Assembly: GCA_963775635.1 (NCBI GenBank)
Contig: CAVZJO010000016.1
Location: 903,131 to 967,130 of the forward strand
Length of the DNA stretch: 64,000 nt
Direction: 5' to 3'
DNA from: JALORV01 sp963775635
GTDB taxonomy: Bacteria; Pseudomonadota; Gammaproteobacteria; Burkholderiales; Burkholderiaceae_F
The notes below the pieces were generated by a model that worked only from the letters and a program-made list of their open reading frames with translations, was not told the DNA's origin and did not search any database. Positions 9,266-18,586 of the stretch are shown in pieces. The position numbers and the translations under genes were made by a program. The number at the start of each line of letters is the position of its first letter. The stretch's first letter is position 1.

Positions 9266-9577
9266 GGGCGCCAACACTAGCATCGGCCGGCGAAGCGGCA
9301 ACGGTTATGTCGGCCGAAGCGCGCACCGGGATTCGGGTCACGCTTGCGATCGCGCCGCTAACCCCGCGCTGGAACCGATTCGCGACCTCATCCGAACGCA
9401 TGAATGGTCGGCCATTCGGCGGCCGTTGAAATGCCTTCGTTTCAGAGGGAAAACCGACCCGGGCATCCCCCTCCCGAAGGGAAGGGTAGGGCTCCCTCAT
9501 CCGTCTCCCTGATTTTGTCGTTCAAGCCCCGGCGGCACAGTGCGCTACCCGTCAGCGGTGGCTCTGGGAGAAAGACA

Positions 9578-12188
9578 ATGAATATGGACGTGACTGCAGG
9601 GATCAAGGCGAGACTGAGCGGTGCCTTGGGCAATGCCCTGGTCGTATTGGCAGCAATCACGCTTGCAGCGTGCGGTGGAGGGAACTCCTCGACGACGCCA
9701 GGCGCCTCGGGGGGCGCGCTGAATACCTCGCTGTCGGCCACGCCGACCGCGATGACCGATCCGAACGGACCGGCCCCACTGGCCATGACGTTCCAGGCGA
9801 TGGACCCGAAAGGCCCCATCGTGTCGTACGAGTGGGACTTCAAGGACAACACGGCCGTCGCAGGCGGTCAGTCCGTTGAGCACACCTTCATGGAACCCGG
9901 CACCTATTCGGTCACGTTGAAGGTGATGGATGCCAAGGGCGACTTCAACCGCGCGTCGGTGATGATCAGCGTCAACGAGGGCGGCACCTGCTCGATCGTC
10001 CCGGCAGCGTTCAGCTTGACCGTGTGGCCGGCGATGAGCACCGGCGGCTCGGCGTGCACGAACTGCCACACGTCGGCAGGCGTCGCAGCCGGTACGGCGC
10101 TGACCTTCGTGGTGGGCGGAACCGAACTGCAGAACTACAACGTGCTGCGCAACTACGCGAGGACCTCGAGTGACACGCTGCTGTCGAAGGTCATCGGTGG
10201 CCTGACCCACTCGGGCGGCGCGCCGTTCGTCAATTCGAACTCGGCGCAGTACAAGGCCTTGTCGGACCTGGTGCCGGTGATGAAGGAGGCTTGCACCTCC
10301 GGAGTCAGCGGACCGGTCGCCGGCCAGTTCTGGAAGGACGTGGAGTTCGTGAGTGACCAGACCGTGCTGGCCAAAGCGGCGGTGATCTTTGCAGGACGCA
10401 ACCCGACCCCGGCCGAAGCCGCGGCCGTGATGAACGGCGGCGCGCCGGTACTGCGCCAGACGATCCGGAGCTTCATGACGGGCCCGGCGTTCGACCGCTT
10501 CCTCGACGAAGCAGGCGATACACATTTCCTGACGCGCGGCGTAACCGTGTTCGGCAACAACATGGGTCTGAACGCGACGGATCTGCCGAGCGCGGCTGAC
10601 GTGATCAACAACACCAACCTGGCCGCGGGTGTCCGTAACCGCTTCCAGACCGCGATGATGCGCGAGCCGATCGAGCTGGTGAAGTACATCGTCAACACCG
10701 ACAAGCCGTGGACCGACGCCATCGCCGGCAAGTACACGGTCGTCAACGGCCTGCAGGCGCAGTACCTTGCTGCCAGGGTCACCGGTACGTTCACCGACCC
10801 GACCAACGCCCCGGCCAGCGACACCGAGTTCCTGCCCGCGGTGCTGCCGAACGGGCGGCTGGCGGGCGACCGCGAGCACGCCGGCGTGATTTCGACTCAC
10901 GCCTGGCTGCAGCGCCACCCGACGACGCCGACCAACCGCAACCGCCATCGTGTCTACATCATGGCCAAGCAGTTCCTGGCGACCGACGTGGCGGCGCTGG
11001 CTGCGCGTCCGATCGACGATGGCGCCGGCTTCAAGATCCCGACAATGGAGAATCCGGCGTGCGCAGCGTGCCATGCCACCATCGACCCGATCGCGGCCAG
11101 CTGGCAGAACTGGCAAGAGAACAACCGTTACCTGCCGTTCAACGCCAATGGCAAGGATCACGCGCTGCCGAATTCGTATCGCGCCAGCGAGCTATCCGAA
11201 GGACAAGGACGGCAAGGCGTACTACGTCATCGGCGACAACTGGTTCCGTGACCAGCATGCGCCGGGATACGGCACGACGGCCATGCCGGGTGGCGTGACG
11301 GGTAACAACACGGCCCTGCAGTGGCTGGGGTCGCAGGTCACCGCGGACGCGCGCTTCGGCCTGGGTGCGACGCACTTCTGGTTCAAGGTGGTGTTCAACC
11401 GCGATCCGCTGACGGCTCCGCTCGACCAGACGTCACCGAGCTACGCCTACCAGCTGTCGGCCTACAACGCGCAGGTCGAGGAGTTCAAGGCGATCGCGGC
11501 GCGCTTCGCAACCGACCGCGGCAACGGCGCCTACAACGTCAAGGACCTGCTGGTTGACCTCGTCACCAGCCAGTGGTTCAAGGCCGAGAAGGCGGCTGGC
11601 CTGAACGCCGGCCGCATGGTCGAACTCGCCGACATCGGCAGCCAGGCGATGCTGAATCCGGCTGCGCTGAATCGCAAGCTGCTCGCGCTGACCGGCATCG
11701 CTTGGAACCAGTTCAACAACCCGTACGCCGGCCAGGCTCTGAACTACGGCAACTTCGACGGTGGCCTCAATCGCGAGTCGCGAGCGAACGAGTACACGAT
11801 GGTGCAGACGATGATCGCCGATCGCATGATGTCCGAGCTGGCGTGCAACATCGTGATGACCGACTTCAACAAGCCGGCCGCCACCCGACTGCTGTTCGCA
11901 GGCACGGCGCTCACCGACACGCCGAGCAGCACGGCCGGCGCCGCAGCGATCGAGCAGACGGCCAAGCATCTGCACAAGTGGCTGCTGAAGGAAGACCTCG
12001 CGACCAGCGACGCCGAAGTTCAGCGCACCGTCAACCTGTTCAAGGCGGTCTGGGCTGACCGTGCAACAAAACAGGCGAGGCCGACCAACTGCTCGTACAA
12101 CGACACCAACGACGCGAACTACGTGGGCCGCTCATGGGCCGCCGTCACCGGCTACCTGATCGGCGACAAGAAGTTCCTGTTCGAATAA
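9578..12188 (+). CDS. Lipoprotein with PKD domain, CxxCH and DUF1592/DUF1588-like region; one frameshift
   Basis: About 870 residues, exported as a lipoprotein: ALVVLAAITLAACGGG carries a lipobox with cysteine near residue 29. A PKD-type beta domain follows (YEWDFKDN...VEHTFMEPGTYSVTLKV, about 80-130), then a heme-type CTNCH near 160. A long region recalls DUF1592, and then a DUF1588-like segment contains AGVISTHAWL and CAACHATIDPIA near 490-500. One extra base near 11190 shifts the frame; the C-terminal third continues as YPKDKDGKAYYVIGDNWF to GDKKFLFE. Start chosen at the ATG after GGGAGAAAG. In other bacteria such genes sit beside a DUF1501 gene, as here, and are thought to be surface cytochrome-like proteins. 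Their substrate is unknown. Confidence 0.8.
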
Positions 12189-12221
12189 CGGCGAATCCCC
12201 AGGAAGCTAAGGAGCAATCAA

Positions 12222-13475
12222 ATGATCAATCGCAGAGACTTCTTGAAGATCGCCGGGGCGGTAGTCCCCTACTGGGGACTGATACCGATCGCCAATTCGC
12301 AGGCCTCGCTGTACACGGGCAAGTTCCTGGTCGACGTGCATGCGGATGGCGGCCTGGACGCGAGTTCGTGGACCGATCCGCGCGAGACCGACCCGACGAT
12401 GAACAACTACGCCGCGGCCGGTACGCCGGCCGGCGTCGCCGGCACCATCCGGTTCGCGCCGATGGGTGACAACGCCGCGTTCTTCGGGGCGCACTTCAGC
12501 CGGATGCTGGTCATCAACGGCGTCAACAGCGAAACCAACAGTCACGAAGATGGCGAGCGCGCACATGCCACCGGCATGCTGGCGATGAACTATCCGTCGA
12601 TGCCTGAGCTGTACGCCTACACGAAAGGCAAGCAGTTGCCGCTGGCGTGGCTCAGAGCGGGTGGCTTCATGGACAGCGTCGGCTTGATGCCTGCGACGCC
12701 GATGCCGGACGGCAATACGTTCCGCCAGCTGATTTCGCCGAACGCCGCCAGCGCGACAAACGACTTCATCAAGCAGGCGGATATCCAGAAGGTACTCGCC
12801 GCGCGGGCGGAGCGGGTGAAGGCGCAGCAGGCCGCTGGCAACCTGGTGCCGCGCGCCCAGGTCGTCAACGCCCAGTTCGCCGGAGCCTCGGATTCGCGCG
12901 CGTTGCTGGCCCGTGTGTCGGACTTCCTGCCGGCCACGTTCGACAACGCGGCGCACGTCGGCCTGGTGGCGGTGCAGTCGGGGATCGCGACCTCACTCAG
13001 TCTGTCGACCGGCGGATTCGACGGCCACGGTCAGCTAGCCAACTCGTATGCACAATCGCTGCCGCGGTTGACGACACTGCTTTCGTACCTGTGGGACAAG
13101 GCAGCCCAGCTGAACATCGCCGATCGCATGCTCGTGCGCGTCTATTCCGAGTTCGGCCGCACGCCGCTGAACAACGGCAACGGCAAAGACCACTGGTCGA
13201 TCGGCTCGCAGATCATCATGGAGGCGAACCCGCCCTGGGGTAATCGTGTCTACGGTGCTAGCGGACCGCGTCACCAGCAGTTGAAGATCGATCCGGCGAC
13301 CGGTGCAGTCGATCCGGTCAACGGCCAGGTGATCAAGCCGCGCAACATCCACGCAGCACTGCAGAAGTACCTCGGCTTCACGACCACCGATCCGAAGTTC
13401 GCAATGAAGGTAGCCGCCGCCGAGACGTTCGACTTCTTCAATCCGGCCGCGAAGACCGGCTACCCGAGCATGTAA
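12222..13475 (+). CDS. DUF1501 family exported protein
   Basis: 417 residues opening MINRRDFLKIAGAVVPYWG, a twin-arginine-like signal (RRDFLK) that would send the folded protein to the periplasm. The family core appears near residues 265-330 as STGGFDGHGQLANSYAQSLP and then VYSEFGRTPLNNGNGKDHWS. The aspartate/histidine pairs and SEFGRTP are the conserved marks of DUF1501, which is related to the sulfatase/alkaline phosphatase fold. The gene lies 33 bases after the DUF1592-like gene, with a moderate AAGCTAAGGAG site, so the two form an operon. They are normally found as a pair and probably act together at the cell surface; the reaction is unknown. A terminator follows at 13517. Confidence 0.85.
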   Translation: MINRRDFLKIAGAVVPYWGLIPIANSQASLYTGKFLVDVHADGGLDASSWTDPRETDPTMNNYAAAGTPAGVAGTIRFAPMGDNAAFFGAHFSRMLVINGVNSETNSHEDGERAHATGMLAMNYPSMPELYAYTKGKQLPLAWLRAGGFMDSVGLMPATPMPDGNTFRQLISPNAASATNDFIKQADIQKVLAARAERVKAQQAAGNLVPRAQVVNAQFAGASDSRALLARVSDFLPATFDNAAHVGLVAVQSGIATSLSLSTGGFDGHGQLANSYAQSLPRLTTLLSYLWDKAAQLNIADRMLVRVYSEFGRTPLNNGNGKDHWSIGSQIIMEANPPWGNRVYGASGPRHQQLKIDPATGAVDPVNGQVIKPRNIHAALQKYLGFTTTDPKFAMKVAAAETFDFFNPAAKTGYPSM

Positions 13476-13516
13476 ATCGAATCCAACCGGCGCGTGGGGA
13501 TGCGCCGTCAACAAAG

Positions 13517-13550
13517 CGGGCGCTTGGCATACCATGCGCCCGTTTCAATT
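13517..13550 (+). terminator. Rho-independent terminator after the DUF1501 gene
   Basis: A perfect seven-base stem CGGGCGC/GCGCCCG (13517-13523 with 13536-13542) encloses a 12-base loop and is followed by TTTCAATTT. It lies 41 bases past the DUF1501 stop and just before the next gene, so the latter must have its own promoter or depend on read-through. Confidence 0.7.
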
Positions 13551-13573
13551 TCGATCAACGGATTCAAGCAGCG

Positions 13574-14260
13574 ATGACCTTCCGCTTTCCGCTCTCTGCG
13601 CACGCGCACCTGCTATGGCTGTTGGGCGCCCTGACAATCTGCCCGACGCTGGGCGCGACGTCGGCATCGGCGGCCGATCTGCGTGGCTTCGCCAGCGCTG
13701 GCCCGATCGGTGTGATCCTGTTCCAGCCGTGCGCCGGCAAGGCGGTATCGCCGCGCACACTGCGGATCGAGGACGAGAGCCCTGACGCGGCGCTGACTGC
13801 AGGAATTCTCGACGTGCGGAAGATCATGCTCGACTCCAGCCGGCCGCTCTATGTGGAGTTTCGTGGCGACGCGTCGGGGCTGGTCGTCAAGGCGCGCCGG
13901 TTCATGCGCGCGTCGGGAACCGTCACCTCGTGCGCCGAAGCGGACGGCAGCATCCCCGGGGCCGCAACCCTGTGGGCGGTCGGCGGTGATCCGGCCTGGC
14001 GCTTGGTGGCCAGCGCGGCGGACGCGCGGCTCGAGCGGTTGGGCGCGCCGCCGGTGCGCTTTCCCGCGACGCCCTTCGCGTCCCGGGGCACGAAGTCTCC
14101 CCGTGTCGTCGACGCCTGGTCAGCACAGGATGGTGGCTCGATCCACGTCGAAGTTACCGAAGGAATGTGCAGCGACGGCCGCTCCGAAACCGCCTACGGC
14201 GCGAGCGTCAGCGTTCGCTACGGCAGCCGCACCTACCAGGGCTGCGCCGCGCGCTTTTGA
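13574..14260 (+). CDS. Secreted COG3650-like protein
   Basis: 228 residues with an N-terminal signal peptide (hydrophobic LLWLLGALTICPTLGATSASA, cleavage probably before ADL near residue 34). The body has two halves. The C-terminal end, VEVTEGMCSDGRSETAYGASVSVRYGSRTYQGCAARF, contains the cysteine pair and the G(M)CSDG...Y...V...G....GCA pattern seen in COG3650-type periplasmic proteins and lipoproteins (NMB1164-like). Cysteines near 54, 118 and the terminal pair suggest disulfides in the periplasm. Function is not known. It stands alone, 33 bases before the convergent CYTH-like gene. Confidence 0.7.
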   Translation: MTFRFPLSAHAHLLWLLGALTICPTLGATSASAADLRGFASAGPIGVILFQPCAGKAVSPRTLRIEDESPDAALTAGILDVRKIMLDSSRPLYVEFRGDASGLVVKARRFMRASGTVTSCAEADGSIPGAATLWAVGGDPAWRLVASAADARLERLGAPPVRFPATPFASRGTKSPRVVDAWSAQDGGSIHVEVTEGMCSDGRSETAYGASVSVRYGSRTYQGCAARF

Positions 14261-14292
14261 TGGTGCGGCGTCGACCAGCCCGGCCTGCGCCG

Positions 14293-15054
14293 TCACTCGG
14301 CCAACAGACGCAACTTCTCACCGGCCTGCGATTGCTGATCGGCGCACGCCGTCAGGCCAGCCGAAGCGATGCGACCGAGCAGTCGAGCGCGGAGCGCGAT
14401 CGCCGTATCGCGCGTCGCGCGCTGGGACAGCTCGACGAACTGCTGACCCTTGGGCAGCGTCCAGACCTCGACCACGAAGTCGTCCGCTGACGACCGGTAC
14501 CCGCGGAGCTGCGATGGGCCGAGCGCGCGCAGTTCGCGCGGCAGGCGTCCGCCGCTGGACTTACGGCTCGTCGCGAAAAGGTCGCGCTGGCCGCTGCTCA
14601 TCTGCGCCCACAGCGCATCAGCCAGCGGCTCCTTGGGTGCGGCAGGCTCGGGCAGCAGAGTCCGCAATTCGTCCCGACCCAGCGAGCGCGAAAGCGACAC
14701 CACGTCTTCCAGCTGGTCGCCATGAAGGTCGGCCTCGCATTTGCCGTCGGGCCGCAGCATGCGCTTGTCCACCGTCTTGCAGTTCTGTCCGGCCGCCTTG
14801 AGCGTCAGCTCGATGCGGCCGGCCTGCCGCAGTCGCAGGCGCAAGCCCTGCCGATGCAGCTCCAGCCGGTCCGTATCGAACAGCCACACCGTCGTCGCGT
14901 CCCCGGTCGCCCCCAAGGCCAGCGCGCGCACCACCTGCGCGGGATCGCTGCACACGTTGATCTGGACTTCCGCGCGCTGGCGCGCATCCGCCGCGGCCGC
15001 GCCGCTCGCTGCCGCTGCGCATAGCAGCAGCGCTGCCCTAGCAAGGTCAGCCAC
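14293..15054 (-). CDS. Exported CYTH-like protein
   Basis: 253 residues beginning with GTG at 15054, which overlaps the end of the upstream gene by eight bases. GAGGAA lies just before it. The N-terminus LARAALLLCAAAASGAAAADA is a signal peptide. The mature part shows WLFDTDRLELHRQGLRLRLR followed by IELTLKAAG, close to the CYTH pattern in which a tyrosine/phenylalanine-Asp-Thr strand, an R-x-R strand and an LTLK strand line a triphosphate tunnel. Cytoplasmic CYTH proteins hydrolyse or cyclise nucleotide or inorganic triphosphates. A periplasmic member with this form is unusual, and activity cannot be inferred. Translationally coupled to the propeller gene. Confidence 0.6.
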   Translation of the reverse strand: MADLARAALLLCAAAASGAAAADARQRAEVQINVCSDPAQVVRALALGATGDATTVWLFDTDRLELHRQGLRLRLRQAGRIELTLKAAGQNCKTVDKRMLRPDGKCEADLHGDQLEDVVSLSRSLGRDELRTLLPEPAAPKEPLADALWAQMSSGQRDLFATSRKSSGGRLPRELRALGPSQLRGYRSSADDFVVEVWTLPKGQQFVELSQRATRDTAIALRARLLGRIASAGLTACADQQSQAGEKLRLLAE

Positions 15055-16033
15055 GTTCCTCGACGTGTAGCAGGAACTCCGGCATGTCCGGCAACCCATC
15101 GATGAACACACCTTTTTTCTTTCCCTCCGGGGAGAAGCGCCGCACGCGCTGGTCGAAGCGTTCGGCGACGTAGAAGTCGCCGTCCGGCCCGATTGCGAAG
15201 CCCGAAGGCGCCTGCAGCTTTGCGTCGATGACGACGCGCGCCTTCTGCTTGCCTTCGGGAACCGTCGACGGAATGTCGTATGCGAGCAGGCTGCCGGTGC
15301 CGGCTGCGCCGATATAGAGCGTCTCGCCGTGCAGCACCACATGGACCGGCTTGCGCATTCGCTTGCTGCGGATGCGGGCCAGCAGTCGACCCGACGCGAC
15401 CTCGAAGATCTTGACTGCATCGCCCGCCTCGTCGGCCACATAGAGCAGCTTGCGGTGAACGATGATCCCGCGCACCGAATGACGCGGCTTGCCGTGCACA
15501 TCCAGCAGGACTTCGAGCCCCTGCGGCGCCGGCACATCGGTGGGTGCCGACTCCCCCACGTCCGGCAGCCTGCCGCGGGTCGACGCGACCAGCGTGCCAG
15601 GCAGGAACCGCCCCTCGGGAAAGGTCGCGCGCAGGTGCCGGGCCACGGGTGCCGGCTTACCGGTGTTGGGCCACACGGCAACGACGGTGTTCGAGTCCTG
15701 GCACGAGATGTAGAGCCGCCCGTCGTCGCCGAGTTCGACATCGAAAGGATGCACCATCGCCGCGACCTGCTGGGTCGTAACCAGGTTGTCGGCGTAGCGG
15801 AACGTGTCGTTGTGCCGCCGGTATCTTGCGACGTGGCTGTCCTTGCGCCACGCGTTGGCGATGTACAGATCGTCGCCGACGAGCGCGAATCCGCGCGCGA
15901 TGTGCAGCGGATGGGCCTTCGGCGACGGGTCCAGCAGCAGCGGGTGCTTCTTGCGCGGCGTGCCGTCGTCCTCGAACACTCCGATGTTATCGAGGCCGTG
16001 CCGTCCTTCCCCGCGATAACTGATCAGCCACAC
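15047..16033 (-). CDS. Beta-propeller (NHL/YVTN-like) protein
   Basis: 328 residues made of repeated strands such as LVGDDLYIANAWRKDSHVARY, LGDDGRLYISCQDSNTVVAV, HRKLLYVADEAGDAVKIFEV, HGETLYIGAAGTGSLLAYDI and IGPDGDFYVAERFDQRVRRF. About six blades are visible, in the style of NHL/YVTN propellers. No signal peptide is visible from the GTG at 16033, which is preceded by GGAGCGGA. The same frame is open a further 12 codons upstream without a better start. Propellers of this type usually serve as binding platforms. The partner may be the CYTH-like protein encoded immediately downstream with an overlapping start. It is encoded 38 bases after the HELAH membrane protein. Confidence 0.68.
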   Translation of the reverse strand: MWLISYRGEGRHGLDNIGVFEDDGTPRKKHPLLLDPSPKAHPLHIARGFALVGDDLYIANAWRKDSHVARYRRHNDTFRYADNLVTTQQVAAMVHPFDVELGDDGRLYISCQDSNTVVAVWPNTGKPAPVARHLRATFPEGRFLPGTLVASTRGRLPDVGESAPTDVPAPQGLEVLLDVHGKPRHSVRGIIVHRKLLYVADEAGDAVKIFEVASGRLLARIRSKRMRKPVHVVLHGETLYIGAAGTGSLLAYDIPSTVPEGKQKARVVIDAKLQAPSGFAIGPDGDFYVAERFDQRVRRFSPEGKKKGVFIDGLPDMPEFLLHVEERG

Positions 16034-16071
16034 GATGTCATCCGCTCCGTATCGAGGTAGGTCGCTGCCAT

Positions 16072-16779
16072 TCAGTCCTCCTTCTTCGGCGGGCAGCGTC
16101 GATCGAAGTCTGCCTGCATGCGCTTGAGCTTGAGGATGCCGAACCAGACGAGTGCGCCGAGTCCGAGCACCAGCAGGCTGCCCATCGCCCGCTCCAACGC
16201 GAAGTGGCCGAGCCGGTTGGCCACATAGGTGGCCACGATCAGCGCAAGGATGACGAGGTTGATGGCCCAGTTGGCCTGCCGCGAGATGACAAAGTGCAGC
16301 GTGCCGAAGCCCGCGAGCTGGTAGACCATGAATGGAACGATCGCCATCGCGGGCAGCAATTCAGACGGGCCCAGCGCAACGTCGACCGCACTGGGAGCTC
16401 GCGCATGCAGCAACGCGCTGTGGGCCAGCTCGTGGAACAGCACGGGCACCGCAGCCAGCAGCGGCACGACGGCCAGCAGCTCCAGCACCAGCGCACCGCT
16501 CCAGGTGCCGTTTCGCGAGGCCGGATCGGCGCCCTTGCCTTCCGACTGCGTACCGATGAAGAGCCCGCCGACCACCGCCGAGGCACTCGCCAGCATCAGC
16601 AACTCGGTCGTGATTCCGAACGCGGTCGGCTCGCCGGCTTTCAGCAGCAGCAGTGCCAGGAACCCCGGCGTGTAGAACATCACCCGCACCAGCCGCGCCC
16701 ACACACGTGCGTCGCGCTCGGGCGGCAACACCGGCAGCGGCTGGCCGTCGGTGCCGACGGTGGGTCGATCCTTCGCCAT
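16072..16779 (-). CDS. Membrane protein with HELAH motif
   Basis: 235 residues with an N-terminal cytoplasmic stretch (MAKDRPTVGTDGQPLPVLPP) and about six predicted membrane helices. The third helix contains LAAVPVLFHELAHSALLHAR, an HExxH motif inside a membrane segment. The C-terminus is charged (FDRRCPPKKED). A membrane-embedded HExxH occurs in site-2 proteases and other intramembrane metalloproteases. I see no clear second motif such as NPDG, so the assignment is open. Start chosen at the ATG after GGGGAG; a longer form would reach 16971. It is the first gene of a tight minus-strand trio with the propeller and CYTH-like genes. Confidence 0.65.
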   Translation of the reverse strand: MAKDRPTVGTDGQPLPVLPPERDARVWARLVRVMFYTPGFLALLLLKAGEPTAFGITTELLMLASASAVVGGLFIGTQSEGKGADPASRNGTWSGALVLELLAVVPLLAAVPVLFHELAHSALLHARAPSAVDVALGPSELLPAMAIVPFMVYQLAGFGTLHFVISRQANWAINLVILALIVATYVANRLGHFALERAMGSLLVLGLGALVWFGILKLKRMQADFDRRCPPKKED

Positions 16780-17026
16780 GCTGCAACTCCCCAGTTGGCC
16801 GGCAGGCTCGATGAACTCGTGCCACACGGCGTTCGGCCGAGTATTTCGAGTTGGAGCGGGACGGTCAAGTCGGCAACGACAGTCCATGCGTTTTCGCCGC
16901 GGTGCGCAACCAAACGCGCCCCGCAGCCGTATGTCGGCGGCTCCAAATAGCGCGGGCAATCGCGGGGTCACAGCCGTCGGCGAGGCCGGGCATACTGCGC
17001 GCTACCACCCCCGTGGAGACGTTTCG

Positions 17027-17974
17027 ATGAATCGCTTTCTGGCCGTCCTTGCGCTGTGCGTTTCCTCTGCCGCTATCGCGCAACCATGCCCCGACAAGAA
17101 CATCCTGTACTGGCAGGCGTTCACGCCAGGCGGCGAATCCGACCTCTCGGCACGTCATCAGCAGGTGGTGCTGAAAAAGAAGTGCCCCGCCATCGACACG
17201 ATCATCCAGTACAAGCCAGGCGCCGGCGGCGGCTTGATGTGGGCGCAGATGAACCAGTTGCCAGCCGACGGAGTGAACATCGTCGGGGTCAACCTGCCGC
17301 ACATCGTGTTCCAGCCGCTCGAAGGCCAGGTGCAGTACAAGACCGAGGACGTGGTGCCGGTCTACTGGTTCCACTACACGCCGGACGCGCTGGTGGTGCG
17401 TGAAGGGGTTCCGATCAAGACCTTCCAGGACTTCGTCAAGGCGGCCAAGGCCGACCCGGGCAAGCTGAGCCTGGGCGGCTCGGGACTGAACTCGGCCAAC
17501 CACGCGGCGCACGAACGGCTGAACTCGGCGTTCGGCTTCAAGACGACCTACATCCCGTACAAGGGCACCGGCGAGATGACCACGTCGGTGGTGGCGGGCC
17601 ACGTGGACGGCGCGATGACCTACACCGCATTCGCCGTCAACAACAAGGGCAAGGTGCGCGCGCTGGCGGTGGCGATGGAAAGCCGCCATCCGCTGATGCC
17701 GGATGTGCCGACCTTCAAGGAACTCGGTGTCGACTGGGTCGACGGCGCCTATCGAGGCATCGGCATGCCGAAGTCATCGACACCCGAGCAGCGCAAGCGA
17801 ATGTCCGAGCTGTGGGCCGCTATCAACACTGACCCCGAGATGCAGGAGCTCGCGGCCAAGAGCGGCTTCGAACTCGTCAACGTCGGCATCGACGGGATGG
17901 ATAAGTTCATGGCAGAGAAGATCAAGGTGTACACGGCGGCGGCCAAGCAGATGGGTCTCGTTAAGTCACCGTAG
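17027..17974 (+). CDS. Bug-family (tripartite tricarboxylate transporter) solute-binding protein
   Basis: 315 residues with a signal peptide (FLAVLALCVSSAAIAQ, cleavage near residue 19). The mature protein carries the Bug-family marks: the loop after strand 1 (QAFTPGGESDLSAR), YKPGAGGGLMWAQM, the hinge line KLSLGGSGLNSANHAAHERL and TYIPYKGTGEMTTSVVAGHVDGAMTY. Bug proteins bind small carboxylates in the periplasm and deliver them to TctA/TctB. Here the P-loop-like GGESD and acidic residues may hint at a ligand other than a simple dicarboxylate, but none can be named. Start chosen at the ATG after GTGGAGACG. No TctA or TctB gene is nearby, as is usual for the expanded Bug families of Burkholderiales. 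Confidence 0.88.
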   Translation: MNRFLAVLALCVSSAAIAQPCPDKNILYWQAFTPGGESDLSARHQQVVLKKKCPAIDTIIQYKPGAGGGLMWAQMNQLPADGVNIVGVNLPHIVFQPLEGQVQYKTEDVVPVYWFHYTPDALVVREGVPIKTFQDFVKAAKADPGKLSLGGSGLNSANHAAHERLNSAFGFKTTYIPYKGTGEMTTSVVAGHVDGAMTYTAFAVNNKGKVRALAVAMESRHPLMPDVPTFKELGVDWVDGAYRGIGMPKSSTPEQRKRMSELWAAINTDPEMQELAAKSGFELVNVGIDGMDKFMAEKIKVYTAAAKQMGLVKSP

Positions 17975-18065
17975 CGCAGACAAAGTGAGTCGGGATCGCC
18001 TTTACTTCGCCAGCAGGCCGGTCTATGGTCGGCGCCCGCGCTGACCGCGTGGTGTTGGAGGCCTT

Positions 18066-18503
18066 ATGTATCAACGCATACTGCTCGCTTACGACGGCTC
18101 CGAATCCGGCCAGAAGGCCCTGCTCGACTGCCACGACATCGCACAGTGGAGCCACGCCCAGTTGTCCCTGGTGGCGGTGATGCCCAACCCGGCGGCGTTC
18201 ATCGCGGTCGATGGCGGTGTCTACGATGCCGGGCGCGACGAATTCGAGCGGAAGCGGTTCGCAGGTATCCTGGAAGATGGGTTGCAGCGGTTGAAACAGT
18301 CGGGCCACGAGGCGCAAGGCGAACTGCTGATCGGCGACTCGGTCCACGAGATCACCGCCTATGCCCGCAAGATCAATGCCGATCTGATCGTCGTGGGGCA
18401 CAAGCACCTGGAAGGTTGGGCGGCACGGTGGTGGCGCGGTTCGACCTCCGGATCGCTGATCGAGAACGCGCACTGCAACGTCCTCGTGGTGATCACGCAC
18501 TGA
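18066..18503 (+). CDS. Universal stress protein, UspA family
   Basis: 145 residues forming a single Usp domain. It opens MYQRILLAYDGSESGQKAL with the conserved DGS turn near residue 10. It ends with ADLIVVGHKHLEGWAARWWRG, then STSGSLIENAHCNVLVV, matching the ATP-binding G-2x-G-9x-G-S/T pattern with a longer spacing. Such proteins are small cytoplasmic dimers induced by stress. GTTGGAGG precedes the ATG at a normal distance. It is transcribed away from the Bug gene 91 bases upstream and probably has its own promoter. It ends before a terminator that serves the opposite strand. Confidence 0.9.
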   Translation: MYQRILLAYDGSESGQKALLDCHDIAQWSHAQLSLVAVMPNPAAFIAVDGGVYDAGRDEFERKRFAGILEDGLQRLKQSGHEAQGELLIGDSVHEITAYARKINADLIVVGHKHLEGWAARWWRGSTSGSLIENAHCNVLVVITH

Positions 18504-18536
18504 GACTGGCGGCGCGTCCGGACCTCCCACAGCGGA

Positions 18537-18563
18537 CAAAAAAAGCCCGCCATAAGGCGGGCT
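18537..18563 (-). terminator. Rho-independent terminator of the CHRD/PEP-CTERM gene
   Basis: On the minus strand an eight-base perfect stem (AGCCCGCC/GGCGGGCT with a four-base loop) is followed immediately by seven T. It lies 23 bases past the stop of the CHRD gene. The plus direction has no T run, so it is unidirectional. Confidence 0.92.
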
Positions 18564-18586
18564 GCAAGACCATCGATCCCGCAGAG

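Noticed and set aside
9545..11161. 538-residue minus-strand frame opposite the DUF1592-like gene
   Set aside because: Histidine/arginine-rich antisense product without domains; the sense strand carries lipobox, PKD and CxxCH.
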